A stretch of DNA of 64,000 nucleotides from an uncultured Lachnospiraceae bacterium. GTDB taxonomy: Bacteria > Bacillota > Clostridia > Lachnospirales > Lachnospiraceae. The notes under the pieces were generated by a model, which saw only the letters and a program-made list of their open reading frames with translations, had not been told where the DNA came from and did not search any database. Both the position numbers and the translations under genes were made by a program. The stretch lies in NCBI GenBank assembly GCA_947625135.1, contig CANQNE010000006.1:19663-83662 (forward strand). The letters run 5' to 3'. This document shows positions 45,310-54,367 of the stretch, piece after piece (position 1 is the first letter of the stretch; every line of letters starts with the position of its first letter).

Positions 45310-46335
45310 TTACCGCTGTACGCGCCCGGAACCGTCGCCCTGGGCCAGCTTTAATACCTCGTCCATGGAAACCATATTGAAGTCGCCCTCGATGGAGTGC
45401 TTTAAGCAGCTTGCCGCAACAGCAAACTCAATGGTCGCCTGAGGATCGTAACCGTTCAGGGATGCGCAGATCAGACCGCCGCCGAAGCTGTCGCCGCCGC
45501 CTACACGGTCAACGATGTGCATGGAGTATTTCTTGCTGAAATAACTTTCACCGTCCACATAGAGCATAGCGGACCAGAGATTGTCGTTTGCGGAAATGGA
45601 CTCCCGGAGGGTGATGGCAACTTTCTTGAAACCGAAACGATCGGTGAGCTGCTTTGCCACATCCTTGTAGCCTTCATGGTTCAGCTTGCCTGTGGTAACG
45701 TCCGTGCCGGTGGACTTGATGCCGAATACATCGGAGGCATCCTCCTCGTTGGCGATACATACATCCACGTATTCACAGAGCTGCCCCATCACCTGTCCTG
45801 CCTTTTCCTTGGACCACAGCTTATTGCGGTAGTTCAGGTCGCAGCTGATGGTAACGCCCTTTGCCTTTGCAGCCTTGCAGGCCTCCAGACAGATCGCGGC
45901 CACTTCATCGTTAAGGGCCGGGGTAATGCCGGTGAAATGAAACCATTCCGCGCCGTCAAAGATCTCGTCCCAGTTGAAATCATCCTTGGAAGCAGTGGCG
46001 ATCGAAGAACCGGCCCGGTCATAAATGACTTTGGAAGGTCTCTGGCTGGCGCCCTTCTCCAGATAATAGATGCCTACACGGTCGCCTCCCCGAACGATAT
46101 AGGAAGTATCTACCCCGTATTTTCTCAGAGAATTGACAGCGCACTGTCCGATCTCATGAGCAGGCAGCTTGGTGACAAATTTTGCATCAAAGCCATAGTT
46201 GGCAAGAGAGACGGCAACATTAGCCTCGCCGCCGCCGTAAGTGGCCTCCAGCTGATCGGCCTGCACAAAGCGGTAATAGCCGTTAGGGGCAAGGCGCAGC
46301 ATGATCTCTCCGAATGTAATTACTTTTTTAGCCAT
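45310..46335 (-). CDS. kdgK: 2-dehydro-3-deoxygluconokinase (PfkB family)
   Basis: The 341-residue sugar kinase has the PfkB start (ITFGEIMLRL), YGGGEANVAVSLA, and the anion-hole/catalytic motif RVGGGDSFGGGL with the catalytic Asp. It phosphorylates 2-keto-3-deoxygluconate. The gene lies 58 bases after the KDPG aldolase gene, so the pair makes KDG into pyruvate and glyceraldehyde-3-phosphate, the lower end of hexuronate breakdown. No uronate isomerase genes are in this window. Confidence 0.88.
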   Translation of the reverse strand: MAKKVITFGEIMLRLAPNGYYRFVQADQLEATYGGGEANVAVSLANYGFDAKFVTKLPAHEIGQCAVNSLRKYGVDTSYIVRGGDRVGIYYLEKGASQRPSKVIYDRAGSSIATASKDDFNWDEIFDGAEWFHFTGITPALNDEVAAICLEACKAAKAKGVTISCDLNYRNKLWSKEKAGQVMGQLCEYVDVCIANEEDASDVFGIKSTGTDVTTGKLNHEGYKDVAKQLTDRFGFKKVAITLRESISANDNLWSAMLYVDGESYFSKKYSMHIVDRVGGGDSFGGGLICASLNGYDPQATIEFAVAASCLKHSIEGDFNMVSMDEVLKLAQGDGSGRVQR

Positions 46336-46393
46336 ATAAAACCTCTTTCTTCCCCATGGTAAGCAGGGATTGTATTTTTAAATGCTCCGTCGC

Positions 46394-47356
46394 TTATTTC
46401 TGAAGAAGGTGGATGGCAAAGCCGCCCACTTCGTCCTGCAGATAAACGGCAGTCATTTTACCTTTTGCATCATATTTAGCAGAATCCATGTTAATGGCAA
46501 CACCCATGGATTCCAGATAATAGATGGCGCGGTCAATATAATTGGTGCCGATGGCGATATGGCCCTTTGCGCCGTAATAGGGAACCTTCATGCACTCTAC
46601 AAATTTGCCGGCAAAGATAGAAGAGTTCCCCACCTTCTTGCCGAAGCCAAACAGATTCTCGAAAGCGCCTGCAACCCCGTCAGCCTCTTTCTCATCTGCA
46701 CAGTTGATGCCCATGTGCATCAGTTCAAAGCCCAGCATACTGTTGACGGCTTCTCTTGTAAGCTCTTTGATCTTGTCAAACTCGCCTGCTTCCACAAGGG
46801 CGCCGGAAACCATCCAGCTGCCGCCGCATGCGATGATCTTGGGAAAATCAAGGTAAGAGCAGAGATTGGAAGCGTTGATGCCGCCTGTAGGCATAAATTT
46901 CATGTTTACATAGGGTGCGGACATCGCCTTGATCATAGGAAGTCCGCCGGCCGCCTCTGCGGGGAAGAACTTTACAACCTCAAGGCCAAGCTCCAGCGCC
47001 TGTTCAATGTCGCTGGGATTGGCAGTACCCGGGGTGATGGGAATATTTTTGTCTACGCAGTATTTGACAACTTTGGGATTCAGTCCGGGGCTGACGATGA
47101 ATTTTGCCCCTGCCGCAACCGCCTGATCTACCTGCTCTGTAGTGAGAACAGTGCCTGCGCCGACCAGCATCTCGGGAAATTCTGTTGTCATGATCTTGAT
47201 GGATTCTGCTGCTGCTGCGGTGCGGAATGTAACTTCCGCGCAGGGAAGGCCGCCTTCACAAAGCGCTTTCGCCAGAGGGGCAGCGTCCTTCGCATCATTG
47301 AGGACAACAACGGGAACAATACCGATTTTCTGTATTTTCTGCAGTATCTCGTTCAT
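46394..47356 (-). CDS. eda: KDPG/KHG aldolase with C-terminal VOC-like extension
   Basis: The first roughly 205 residues are a class I aldolase: GIVPVVVL, CAEVTFRT, VGAGTVLT and the Schiff-base Lys in VVKFFPAE. It splits KDPG into pyruvate and glyceraldehyde-3-phosphate. About 115 extra residues follow (from LMHMGINCADE to the end) that look like a glyoxalase/VOC fold. The frame opens upstream to 47560, but GGAGG before ATG 47356 and the family N-terminus set this start. It is the first gene of an operon with kdgK. The aldolase call is firm; the extension is less certain. Confidence 0.85.
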   Translation of the reverse strand: MNEILQKIQKIGIVPVVVLNDAKDAAPLAKALCEGGLPCAEVTFRTAAAAESIKIMTTEFPEMLVGAGTVLTTEQVDQAVAAGAKFIVSPGLNPKVVKYCVDKNIPITPGTANPSDIEQALELGLEVVKFFPAEAAGGLPMIKAMSAPYVNMKFMPTGGINASNLCSYLDFPKIIACGGSWMVSGALVEAGEFDKIKELTREAVNSMLGFELMHMGINCADEKEADGVAGAFENLFGFGKKVGNSSIFAGKFVECMKVPYYGAKGHIAIGTNYIDRAIYYLESMGVAINMDSAKYDAKGKMTAVYLQDEVGGFAIHLLQK

Positions 47357-47621
47357 GGTGAAACCTCCATTTTCTTGATAGTTTTCTATCATTCTGAAGA
47401 TATCATACCACAAACAACTGGAAAAACAATGATTTTTTTCAATATTTTTACATTGTTCCCGAAAATTATGGTATGATATTGATAATATATTTGCGGGTTG
47501 CCGCAGCGTCGGGAGTGTTGGGCAATGGATGACCGTATCATTGCCGGCTTCTGGGATCATCAGGAAAGAGAAAGCAGTTTTCCGGGGATGTCAGGCAAAT
47601 TTGAAATCAGGAGGAAACAGT

Positions 47622-48182
47622 ATGCACTTATCGGAAAAAACTTTGGAAGTAGAAGAAATTTATAACGGAAAGATATTGCGGCTTACTAAGGAGACGGCGC
47701 TGCTGGAGGACGGCACCACCGCCATGCGGGAGATCGTGCATCACACCGGAGGCGTGTGCATCCTGCCGCTGACGGATCAGGAGGAAGTGTTGTTCGTGCG
47801 GCAGTTCCGTTATCCCTTCAAGACGGCGCTGATGGAGATCCCGGCGGGAAAGCGGGAGACCGGCGAGGATCCGAGAACCTGCGGCATCCGGGAATTGAAG
47901 GAGGAAGTAGGCGCCAGGGCAAAGGAAGTGATCTCTCTCGGCTGTGTGTACCCAACGGTGGCGTATGATACGGAGATCATCTATATGTTTCTGGCAAGAG
48001 GTTTGGATTTTTCCGGACAAAAGCTGGACGAAGGAGAATTTCTGGATGTGGTGAAGATCCCGCTGGAGGAGGCGTACCGGATGGTGATGAACAACGAACT
48101 GCCCGACGCCAAGACGCAGATCGCAGTGCTGAAAACCTATCAGATGATCCGGAAGGAGCGGGACGGGAAAGAAACGCCCTGA
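47622..48182 (+). CDS. nudF: NUDIX hydrolase, ADP-ribose pyrophosphatase-like
   Basis: The 186-residue enzyme has a full NUDIX box (GKRETGEDPRTCGIRELKEE, then VGA), preceded by ALMEIPA as in ADP-ribose pyrophosphatases that recycle ADP-ribose to AMP and ribose-5-phosphate. AGGAGG precedes ATG 47622; the frame is open upstream. The last codons are the first unit of a 34-base tandem repeat that continues past the stop. Confidence 0.88.
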   Translation: MHLSEKTLEVEEIYNGKILRLTKETALLEDGTTAMREIVHHTGGVCILPLTDQEEVLFVRQFRYPFKTALMEIPAGKRETGEDPRTCGIRELKEEVGARAKEVISLGCVYPTVAYDTEIIYMFLARGLDFSGQKLDEGEFLDVVKIPLEEAYRMVMNNELPDAKTQIAVLKTYQMIRKERDGKETP

Positions 48183-48281
48183 TCCGGAAAGAGCGGGACG
48201 GGAAGAAACGTCCTGATCCGAAAGAGCGGGACAGAGAAGAAACACCCTGATCCGAAGGAGAGGGACAGGGAAGAAAACTCT
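48146..48281 (+). repeat. Four tandem copies of a 34-35 bp unit at the end of nudF
   Basis: Copies start with GATCCG at 48146, 48181, 48215 and 48249. Each has GAGCGGGAC-like and GAAGAAAC-like parts. The first copy codes for the end of the NUDIX protein and is one base longer. The unit length is not a multiple of three, so the extra copies are not coding extensions. Confidence 0.85.
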
Positions 48282-48325
48282 GTGGGGAAAATGAATTTAA
48301 AAAATTTCGTTTAAGGAAGAACTGC

Positions 48326-50218
48326 ATGGAAAACGAGTTTTTTGATATTGAAGAGGAACTGAAAAAACTGCCGGAAAAGCCGGGCGTCTATCTGATGCAC
48401 GATGAAAAGGATGCCATTATTTATGTGGGCAAGGCGGTGAAACTGAAAAACAGGGTTCGCCAGTATTTTCAGAGCAGCAGAAACAAGGGCGCCAAGATCG
48501 AGCAGATGGTGACTCATATCCGCCGGTTTGAGTATATTGTGACGGATTCAGAGCTGGAGGCGCTGATTCTGGAATGTAACCTCATCAAGGAGCATCATCC
48601 GAAGTATAATACCATGCTGATGGATGACAAGACTTATCCGTATATTAAGGTGACGGTGGGAGAGGATTATCCCCGGGTACTGTTTTCCAGACTGAAAAAA
48701 AAGGACAGGGCAAAATATTTCGGGCCATATACAAGTGCGGGCGCGGTAAAGGAGATCATCGAGCTGCTGCGGAAGGTTTATCAGATCCGCACCTGCAGCA
48801 GGACGCTGCCGAGAGATATGGGGAAAGAGCGCCCTTGTCTGAATTATCATATCCACCGCTGTCAGGCGCCCTGTCAGGGATATATTACAAAGGAAGAGTA
48901 CCGGAAGCATATCGATCAGGTGATCCGGTTTTTAAACGGCAACGTGGGGGAGATCACGGAGCGGCTGCAGCGGCAGATGGAGCAGGCCGCGGAAATGCTG
49001 GAATTTGAGCGGGCCGCAGAGTGCAGAGAGCTGCTAAAGGAAGTGCGCGCTATTTCCCAGAAGCAGAAGATGAGCCAGCAGGATCAGGAGGACAGAGATG
49101 TGGTTGGGCTGGCCCAGAGAGGCAGCGATGCGGTGGCGCAGGTGTTTTTTCTTCGGGACGGGCGTCTCATCGGCAGAGAGCATTTTTATCTGAAGGCGGC
49201 GGAGCATGACACGAAGGAGCAGATCCTGCAGACATTTTTGACCCAGTTCTATTCCGGCACGCCCTACCTGCCCAGAGAGCTGATGCTGCCTTATGAAATA
49301 TCCGACATTCAGCTGGTAGAGCAGTGGCTGACAGAGCGGCGGGGGCAGAAGGTGACGATCCGGGTCCCTAAGATCGGGGAAAAGGAAAAGCTGGTGGAGC
49401 TGGCTGCTCAAAATGCACAGCTTGTTCTGGATCAGGACATGGAACGGATCAAGCGGGAGGAAGCCCGCACCGTGGGAGCGGTACGGGAGCTGGAGGAGAT
49501 CCTGAACCTTCCGGGGCTGCGCCGGCTGGAGGCTTATGATATCTCCAATATCAGCGGCTTTGCCGGAGTGGGTTCTATGGTAGTCTATGAACAGGGCAGA
49601 CCAAAGCGCAGTGATTACAGAAAATTCCGGCTTCGTTCTGTGGACGGGCCAAACGACTATGCTTCCATGCGCGAGGTGCTTACCAGACGGTTTGTCCACG
49701 GTATGGAAGAAAAACGGAAGCTGGAGGAAAAACAGCTGACGTCGGAATTTGGCAGTTTTACCAGATATCCGGATCTGATCCTTATGGACGGCGGCAAAGG
49801 TCAGGTGCATATTGCGGAGCAGGTATTGGAGGAACTGGATCTGTATATCCCTGTATGCGGCATGGTCAAGGACGATCATCACCGGACAAGGGGACTGTAT
49901 TATCAGGATGAAGAGTACGCCATTGACAGAAAGAGCGAATGTTTTCATCTGTTGACCCGTATTCAGGATGAGGCCCACCGGTTTGCCATTGAGTACCATC
50001 GTTCTCTGAGAAGTAAAGGACAGGTACATTCGGTGCTGGATGATATTCCCGGTATCGGGCCCGCCAGAAGAAAGGCGCTGATGCGTGCTTACGGGTCGCT
50101 GGAGGAGATCAGAAAAGCGGATGTGGACGCGCTGGCTGCCATACCGGGCATGAACCGGAAGGCTGCGGAAAGCGTGCTGGATTTTTTCCGGCGGGAGCAG
50201 GAAAATGCGCCGGAGTAG
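48326..50218 (+). CDS. uvrC: Excinuclease ABC subunit C
   Basis: The 630-residue incision nuclease of nucleotide-excision repair has an N-terminal GIY-YIG domain ([19 protein letters not shown]), a Cys-containing middle ([20 protein letters not shown], then RCQAPC), a UVR motif ([14 protein letters not shown]), an RNase H-like endonuclease domain ([20 protein letters not shown]) and a C-terminal helix-hairpin-helix ([13 protein letters not shown]). Length is typical. The repeat block lies just upstream and AAGGAAG precedes the ATG. Confidence 0.95.
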   Translation: MENEFFDIEEELKKLPEKPGVYLMHDEKDAIIYVGKAVKLKNRVRQYFQSSRNKGAKIEQMVTHIRRFEYIVTDSELEALILECNLIKEHHPKYNTMLMDDKTYPYIKVTVGEDYPRVLFSRLKKKDRAKYFGPYTSAGAVKEIIELLRKVYQIRTCSRTLPRDMGKERPCLNYHIHRCQAPCQGYITKEEYRKHIDQVIRFLNGNVGEITERLQRQMEQAAEMLEFERAAECRELLKEVRAISQKQKMSQQDQEDRDVVGLAQRGSDAVAQVFFLRDGRLIGREHFYLKAAEHDTKEQILQTFLTQFYSGTPYLPRELMLPYEISDIQLVEQWLTERRGQKVTIRVPKIGEKEKLVELAAQNAQLVLDQDMERIKREEARTVGAVRELEEILNLPGLRRLEAYDISNISGFAGVGSMVVYEQGRPKRSDYRKFRLRSVDGPNDYASMREVLTRRFVHGMEEKRKLEEKQLTSEFGSFTRYPDLILMDGGKGQVHIAEQVLEELDLYIPVCGMVKDDHHRTRGLYYQDEEYAIDRKSECFHLLTRIQDEAHRFAIEYHRSLRSKGQVHSVLDDIPGIGPARRKALMRAYGSLEEIRKADVDALAAIPGMNRKAAESVLDFFRREQENAPE

Positions 50219-50364
50219 GCAGGGCATGGCAGGATCAGAGGCAGGCGCCCTGTTTCGCCTCTGTGTCAAAAATTCTGATATCATGAAATATAAGATAATT
50301 TGATAGAAATGATAGGGCCTGATTAGTTTTTTTTGTAAAAATACTACAAAATAATAATTTCCTC

Positions 50365-50393
50365 TTGCAATTTCCAGTGGATTCGCGTATAGT
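50365..50393 (+). promoter_or_regulatory. Promoter upstream of glnN
   Basis: TTGCAA (50365-50370), a 17-base spacer and TATAGT (50388-50393). Predicted transcription starts near 50400 and meets a terminator within about 30 bases. The 330-base gap holds no ORF. Confidence 0.55.
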
Positions 50394-50427
50394 ATTCATA
50401 ACAGAATATTGAAATTTTGATATGAAC

Positions 50428-50460
50428 AAAGGCGTTCCGACAGGTGGAGTGCCTTTTTTT
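50428..50460 (+). terminator. Leader terminator (possible attenuator) before glnN
   Basis: AAAGGCGTTCC and GGAGTGCCTTT form an 11-bp stem with two wobble pairs and a 7-base loop, ending in a long T run. It lies between the promoter and the gene, 89 bases before the ATG, so it probably limits read-through under some conditions. Confidence 0.7.
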
Positions 50461-50548
50461 GTAGGTTATCCTCTGTGGGAAGGAAAATGCCTGCGTAAGT
50501 TTCAACATTTCATACTGCAACCAAAATAAAAGGAAGGGAAGTATTACG

Positions 50549-52666
50549 ATGAGTGAAAAAATCAATGTATCAGAAATTTTCGGGGAAAACGTATTCAGTG
50601 ACGCGGTCATGGAACAGCGTCTTCCGAAAAAGGTTTACAAAGAGTTAAAGAAGACCATCGAAGAAGGCAAAGAACTGGATCCCATGATTGCGGAAGTGGT
50701 TGCCAATGAAATGAAGGATTGGGCCGTAGAAAAAGGCGCAACCCATTATACTCATTGGTTCCAGCCCCTGACAGGCGTTACGGCGGAGAAGCATGATTCC
50801 TTCATCTCTGCGCCGAAGACAAACGGTACTACACTCATGGAATTTTCAGGGAAAGAGCTGATCAAAGGCGAGCCGGATGCTTCTTCATTCCCCTCAGGCG
50901 GTCTGCGTGCAACCTTTGAGGCAAGAGGCTACACAGCGTGGGATTGTACATCTCCGGCATTTGTGCGTGAGGATGACGCAGGCGCGATCCTCTGCATCCC
51001 CACAGCCTTCTGTTCTTATACCGGAGAGGCGCTGGACAAGAAGACGCCGCTGCTGCGTTCTATGGAAGCAGTGAACGCACAGGCGCTGCGTCTGCTGAGA
51101 TTGTTCGGAAATACGACATCTAAAAAAGTAACGCCTTCTGTGGGACCGGAACAGGAATACTTCCTTGTAGATAAGAAGAAATATTTAAAGAGAAAAGACC
51201 TGATCTTCACAGGACGTACCTTGTTCGGCGCAATGCCGCCGAAGGGTCAGGAGCTGGACGACCACTATTTTGGTTCCATCCGTCCCCGTATCGGCGCGTT
51301 TATGAAAGATCTGAACGTGGAGCTGTGGAAGCTGGGCGTTCCCGCAAAGACACAGCACAACGAGGTTGCGCCGGCACAGCATGAGATCGCTCCTATTTAT
51401 GCCCAGTGTAATGTGGCGGTAGATCACAACCAGATCGTCATGGAAACACTGAAGAAGGTAGCTTCCAGACATGATATGGCATGTCTCCTGCATGAGAAGC
51501 CCTTCGCAGGCGTGAACGGTTCCGGTAAACATAATAACTGGTCCATTGTTACAGACGACGGCATCAATCTGCTGGATCCGGGCAAGACCCCTCATCAGAA
51601 CATTCAGTTCCTTCTTGTACTTACCTGTATCATGAAGGCAGTTGACACCCATGCAGACCTGCTCCGGGAGTCCGCTGCTGATGTGGGCAACGATCACCGT
51701 CTGGGTGCGAACGAGGCGCCGCCCGCTATTATTTCCATGTTTTTGGGCGAGCAGCTGGAGGATGTGATCGAGCAGCTTGTCAGCACAGGCGCGGCTACCA
51801 GCAGCCTGGAGGGCGAGGTACTGAAGACCGGCGTCAGCACATTGCCTGACTTTGTAAAGGATGCAACTGACAGAAACAGAACGTCACCTTTTGCCTTTAC
51901 CGGAAATAAGTTTGAGTTCCGTATGGTTGGTTCCGCCGACAGCATCGCAGGGCCGAACATCATCCTGAACACCATCGTTGCAGAGGCATTTTCAGAGGCC
52001 TGCGACGTACTGGAGAAAGCGGAGAATTTTGAGGTGGCCGTACACGATCTGATCAAAGAGTATGCCACGAAGTATCAGAGGATCATCTTCAACGGCAATG
52101 GTTATTCTGAAGAGTGGGTACAGGAGGCTGAAAGAAGAGGGCTTCCCAACATCAGATCTATGGTGGAGGCAATTCCGGCTATCACCACCAAAAAAGCGGT
52201 GAAGATGTTTGAAAAGTTCGGTGTATATACAAAGGCAGAGCTGGAGTCACGGGCAGAGGTAATGTATGAGGCATATTCCAAAGCCATCAATATTGAGGCA
52301 AAAGCCATGATCGACATTGCAGGCAAGCAGATCATTCCCGCTGTAGTGAAGTATACCACCGCTCTTGCAAAATCTATGAAGACTGTAACAGACGCATGCG
52401 AAGCTGCGGATGTGAGTACCCAGAAGGAACTTCTGCTGGAGAGCAGCGATCTTCTTACTGAGACGAAGACGGCTCTTGCAGCGCTGCAGGATATTGTAGA
52501 GAAAGCTGCTGCGGTAGAAGAAGGCCCGAAGCAGGCACACTTCTATCTGGAAAAAGTAAAACCGGCTATGGATGCGCTGAGAGCGCCTGTGGATAAGCTG
52601 GAAATGATCGTGGATAAGGATATGTGGCCGATGCCTTCTTATGGCGATCTGATCTTTGAAGTATAA
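50549..52666 (+). CDS. glnN: Type III glutamine synthetase
   Basis: The 705-residue enzyme belongs to the large GSIII class, with an N-terminal domain ([29 protein letters not shown]) and the catalytic block ([38 protein letters not shown]). It fixes ammonium onto glutamate. GSIII is common in Bacteroides, cyanobacteria and many Clostridia. AAGGAAGGG lies before the ATG. The leader has a promoter and terminator arrangement suggestive of attenuation. Confidence 0.94.
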   Translation: MSEKINVSEIFGENVFSDAVMEQRLPKKVYKELKKTIEEGKELDPMIAEVVANEMKDWAVEKGATHYTHWFQPLTGVTAEKHDSFISAPKTNGTTLMEFSGKELIKGEPDASSFPSGGLRATFEARGYTAWDCTSPAFVREDDAGAILCIPTAFCSYTGEALDKKTPLLRSMEAVNAQALRLLRLFGNTTSKKVTPSVGPEQEYFLVDKKKYLKRKDLIFTGRTLFGAMPPKGQELDDHYFGSIRPRIGAFMKDLNVELWKLGVPAKTQHNEVAPAQHEIAPIYAQCNVAVDHNQIVMETLKKVASRHDMACLLHEKPFAGVNGSGKHNNWSIVTDDGINLLDPGKTPHQNIQFLLVLTCIMKAVDTHADLLRESAADVGNDHRLGANEAPPAIISMFLGEQLEDVIEQLVSTGAATSSLEGEVLKTGVSTLPDFVKDATDRNRTSPFAFTGNKFEFRMVGSADSIAGPNIILNTIVAEAFSEACDVLEKAENFEVAVHDLIKEYATKYQRIIFNGNGYSEEWVQEAERRGLPNIRSMVEAIPAITTKKAVKMFEKFGVYTKAELESRAEVMYEAYSKAINIEAKAMIDIAGKQIIPAVVKYTTALAKSMKTVTDACEAADVSTQKELLLESSDLLTETKTALAALQDIVEKAAAVEEGPKQAHFYLEKVKPAMDALRAPVDKLEMIVDKDMWPMPSYGDLIFEV

Positions 52667-52701
52667 AACCGGATAGGATTGTAAAACTGAATAAGATTAT
52701 A

Positions 52702-52737
52702 AAAAGAGGGGGCTGTCACAAAACAGCCTCCTCTTTT
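52702..52737. terminator. Terminator between glnN and the methyltransferase-STAS gene
   Basis: AAAAGAGG plus GGCTGT pairs with ACAGCC plus TCCTCTTTT, with one bulged G and a 6-base loop. A and T runs on the two sides let it serve both convergent genes. Confidence 0.85.
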
Positions 52738-52761
52738 CGATCTGCAGTTGTTCGGACTATA

Positions 52762-54009
52762 TTATCGTGTCAGGTCGGTGAATCCTGTTTGGTCAAAAAT
52801 ATCCTGAACCGTTTTGTTTTGACCGGTGACCGTCAGATTGCCGGTTCCCACCTGTTTGATCATCATAAGCAGGACGCGCAGTCCGGCGGACGAAATATAA
52901 TCAAGCGCGGACGCATCAACGGTGATCTTTTCAATCGTTTCTTCTGCCGCCGTTTTCTCGTAAAGCCCCAGCAGCTCCGGTGCGGAGATGGAATCGAGTC
53001 TGCCCCGCAGCGCAATTTTCATCGTGGCGCCGGAGGTCTTCACAGTGACGCCAAAGTTCTTGCTGTCAAAGTTTTTCTCGGTTTCTTTGTAGTCCTCATC
53101 GGGCGTGAAGATCCATATATATACATTTTCCAGGGACTTTTTATACGCGGCTTTCACTTCGTCGGAATACCGGGCAAGGCTATTGAACTCCGACACATAA
53201 TCTGCCATGGGCACGCGCTCCCATTTCAGGCCCACAGAGCGCAGGAAGTCCGTTACTGTTTTCATGCTTGTTTCGTAGTCAAATGCCAGCACGGTCATGT
53301 TCTGCACTTCTATATCGGTGTCCGATTGATTGGCATATACATCTTTTGCATTCAGAAGGTCTTTAAAAGCGGCTTTGCCGCGGACAGCCTCCATGGACGC
53401 CATAAAAAGGGGATTCAAGTCCGTGTCGGAGGTGATCCAGCAGCCGCCAAATTCCTTCAGGATACGCCGGATATTGGAGCAAAGCTCCGTAAGCTCCGAG
53501 TTGCTTAAATAGGTGAGCAGCCCGTCGCACAGGATGCAGATCTCGCCCTGAACCGAATTGAGGGCTTCCCGGAACGATTGATAATTCGTTGCGTCAACGC
53601 TGTGATATTCTTTGTTTTTTATGCCGCGCTCGGCGCAGATTTCGCCGACCACCGGAGCGATCTCCTCCGTTACCACAGGCAGGTCGCACCCGATGTAATG
53701 GATATCCCGAAACACCTCATTCAGTGCGCGGGGCGCATATCCGCAGGCAAGATCGGCGACGGTCTTGATCTTACGATCGCTTACAATTTTGTTGATGGCA
53801 CGGTAGCGTGTTTCCACCGTGACGGTCAGATCCTCCCCTAAGGCGACCTTCTGTTCTTCACTGGCAAGAAACGAGTCGGCGTCTATGCCGTACTTTTTTG
53901 CCAGTAACGGCGCATCCGGATCACCTGCAATGCACAAGTGCAGCAGAACGGCTTTTGCCGTATTGAATATGGGGTTTGTTTTTTCCCTCAGGTCCTGTTG
54001 CTCATTCAT
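52762..54009 (-). CDS. SAM methyltransferase fused to a STAS domain
   Basis: Residues about 1-310 form a class I methyltransferase-like domain: the SAM loop VADLACGYAPRALNEVF (about 85-100), YIGCDLPVV, and the LCM/PPM-like DGLLTYLS. Residues about 320-415 are a STAS domain ending in DASALDYISSAGLRVLL, the region that carries the phosphorylatable Ser in anti-sigma-factor antagonists. AAAGGAGGAAC precedes the ATG. The combination suggests a methyltransferase controlled by, or signalling through, partner-switch proteins, but no sigma or anti-sigma gene is nearby. The function is unknown. Confidence 0.75.
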   Translation of the reverse strand: MNEQQDLREKTNPIFNTAKAVLLHLCIAGDPDAPLLAKKYGIDADSFLASEEQKVALGEDLTVTVETRYRAINKIVSDRKIKTVADLACGYAPRALNEVFRDIHYIGCDLPVVTEEIAPVVGEICAERGIKNKEYHSVDATNYQSFREALNSVQGEICILCDGLLTYLSNSELTELCSNIRRILKEFGGCWITSDTDLNPLFMASMEAVRGKAAFKDLLNAKDVYANQSDTDIEVQNMTVLAFDYETSMKTVTDFLRSVGLKWERVPMADYVSEFNSLARYSDEVKAAYKKSLENVYIWIFTPDEDYKETEKNFDSKNFGVTVKTSGATMKIALRGRLDSISAPELLGLYEKTAAEETIEKITVDASALDYISSAGLRVLLMMIKQVGTGNLTVTGQNKTVQDIFDQTGFTDLTR

Positions 54010-54277
54010 TTTCTGTTCCTCCTTTAATCAATTTCTGTTGTCAGTCCATGATGTATAAAGAATATTCTACCTCCTTTCACATCCTTAATTCAATATGTTG
54101 GCATAAAAGGCGCCTGTGGAGGCGTGAATGGTCTGCTGAGGGATCAAATGCGCCGCCGCTTCTGTGGGTTTCCTCCGGGAGGGCCTGTCTGGCGTATCTG
54201 TCATCCATGAAGGACGCGGTGTTTGAGAAATGGTTTTCTTTTTAAAAAATATTTGTGGGGAAAATTTGGAATTAACC
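54010..54277. other. Gap before the ppdK promoter
   Basis: About 270 bases separate the minus-strand methyltransferase gene from the ppdK promoter. Short open frames exist, but none has a good ribosome site or a recognisable product. Nothing else supportable was seen. Confidence 0.4.
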
Positions 54278-54305
54278 TTGACTAAAAATGGAAGTATGTT
54301 ACAAT
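54278..54305 (+). promoter_or_regulatory. ppdK promoter
   Basis: TTGACT (54278-54283), a 16-base spacer and TACAAT (54300-54305), then ATAGGAGGG before ATG 54368. Confidence 0.65.
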
Positions 54306-54367
54306 TACTCTATCTGCTTTGAGTATTGAAAAAACAAAAGCAAAATAAATATAGGAGGGAACAACCA

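Noticed and set aside
46382..47476. Long plus-strand open frame across the aldolase gene
   Set aside because: It is antisense to the well-supported KDPG aldolase and has no ribosome site or recognisable domain.
49034..50284. Long minus-strand open frame opposite uvrC
   Set aside because: uvrC is unambiguous on the plus strand; the antisense frame shows no family pattern.
50393..50460. ANTAR-type two-hairpin antitermination target before glnN
   Set aside because: The first small hairpin (TATTC/GAATA) starts inside the -10 box, before the predicted transcript start, and its hexaloop lacks the expected G at position 4. Only the terminator is supported.
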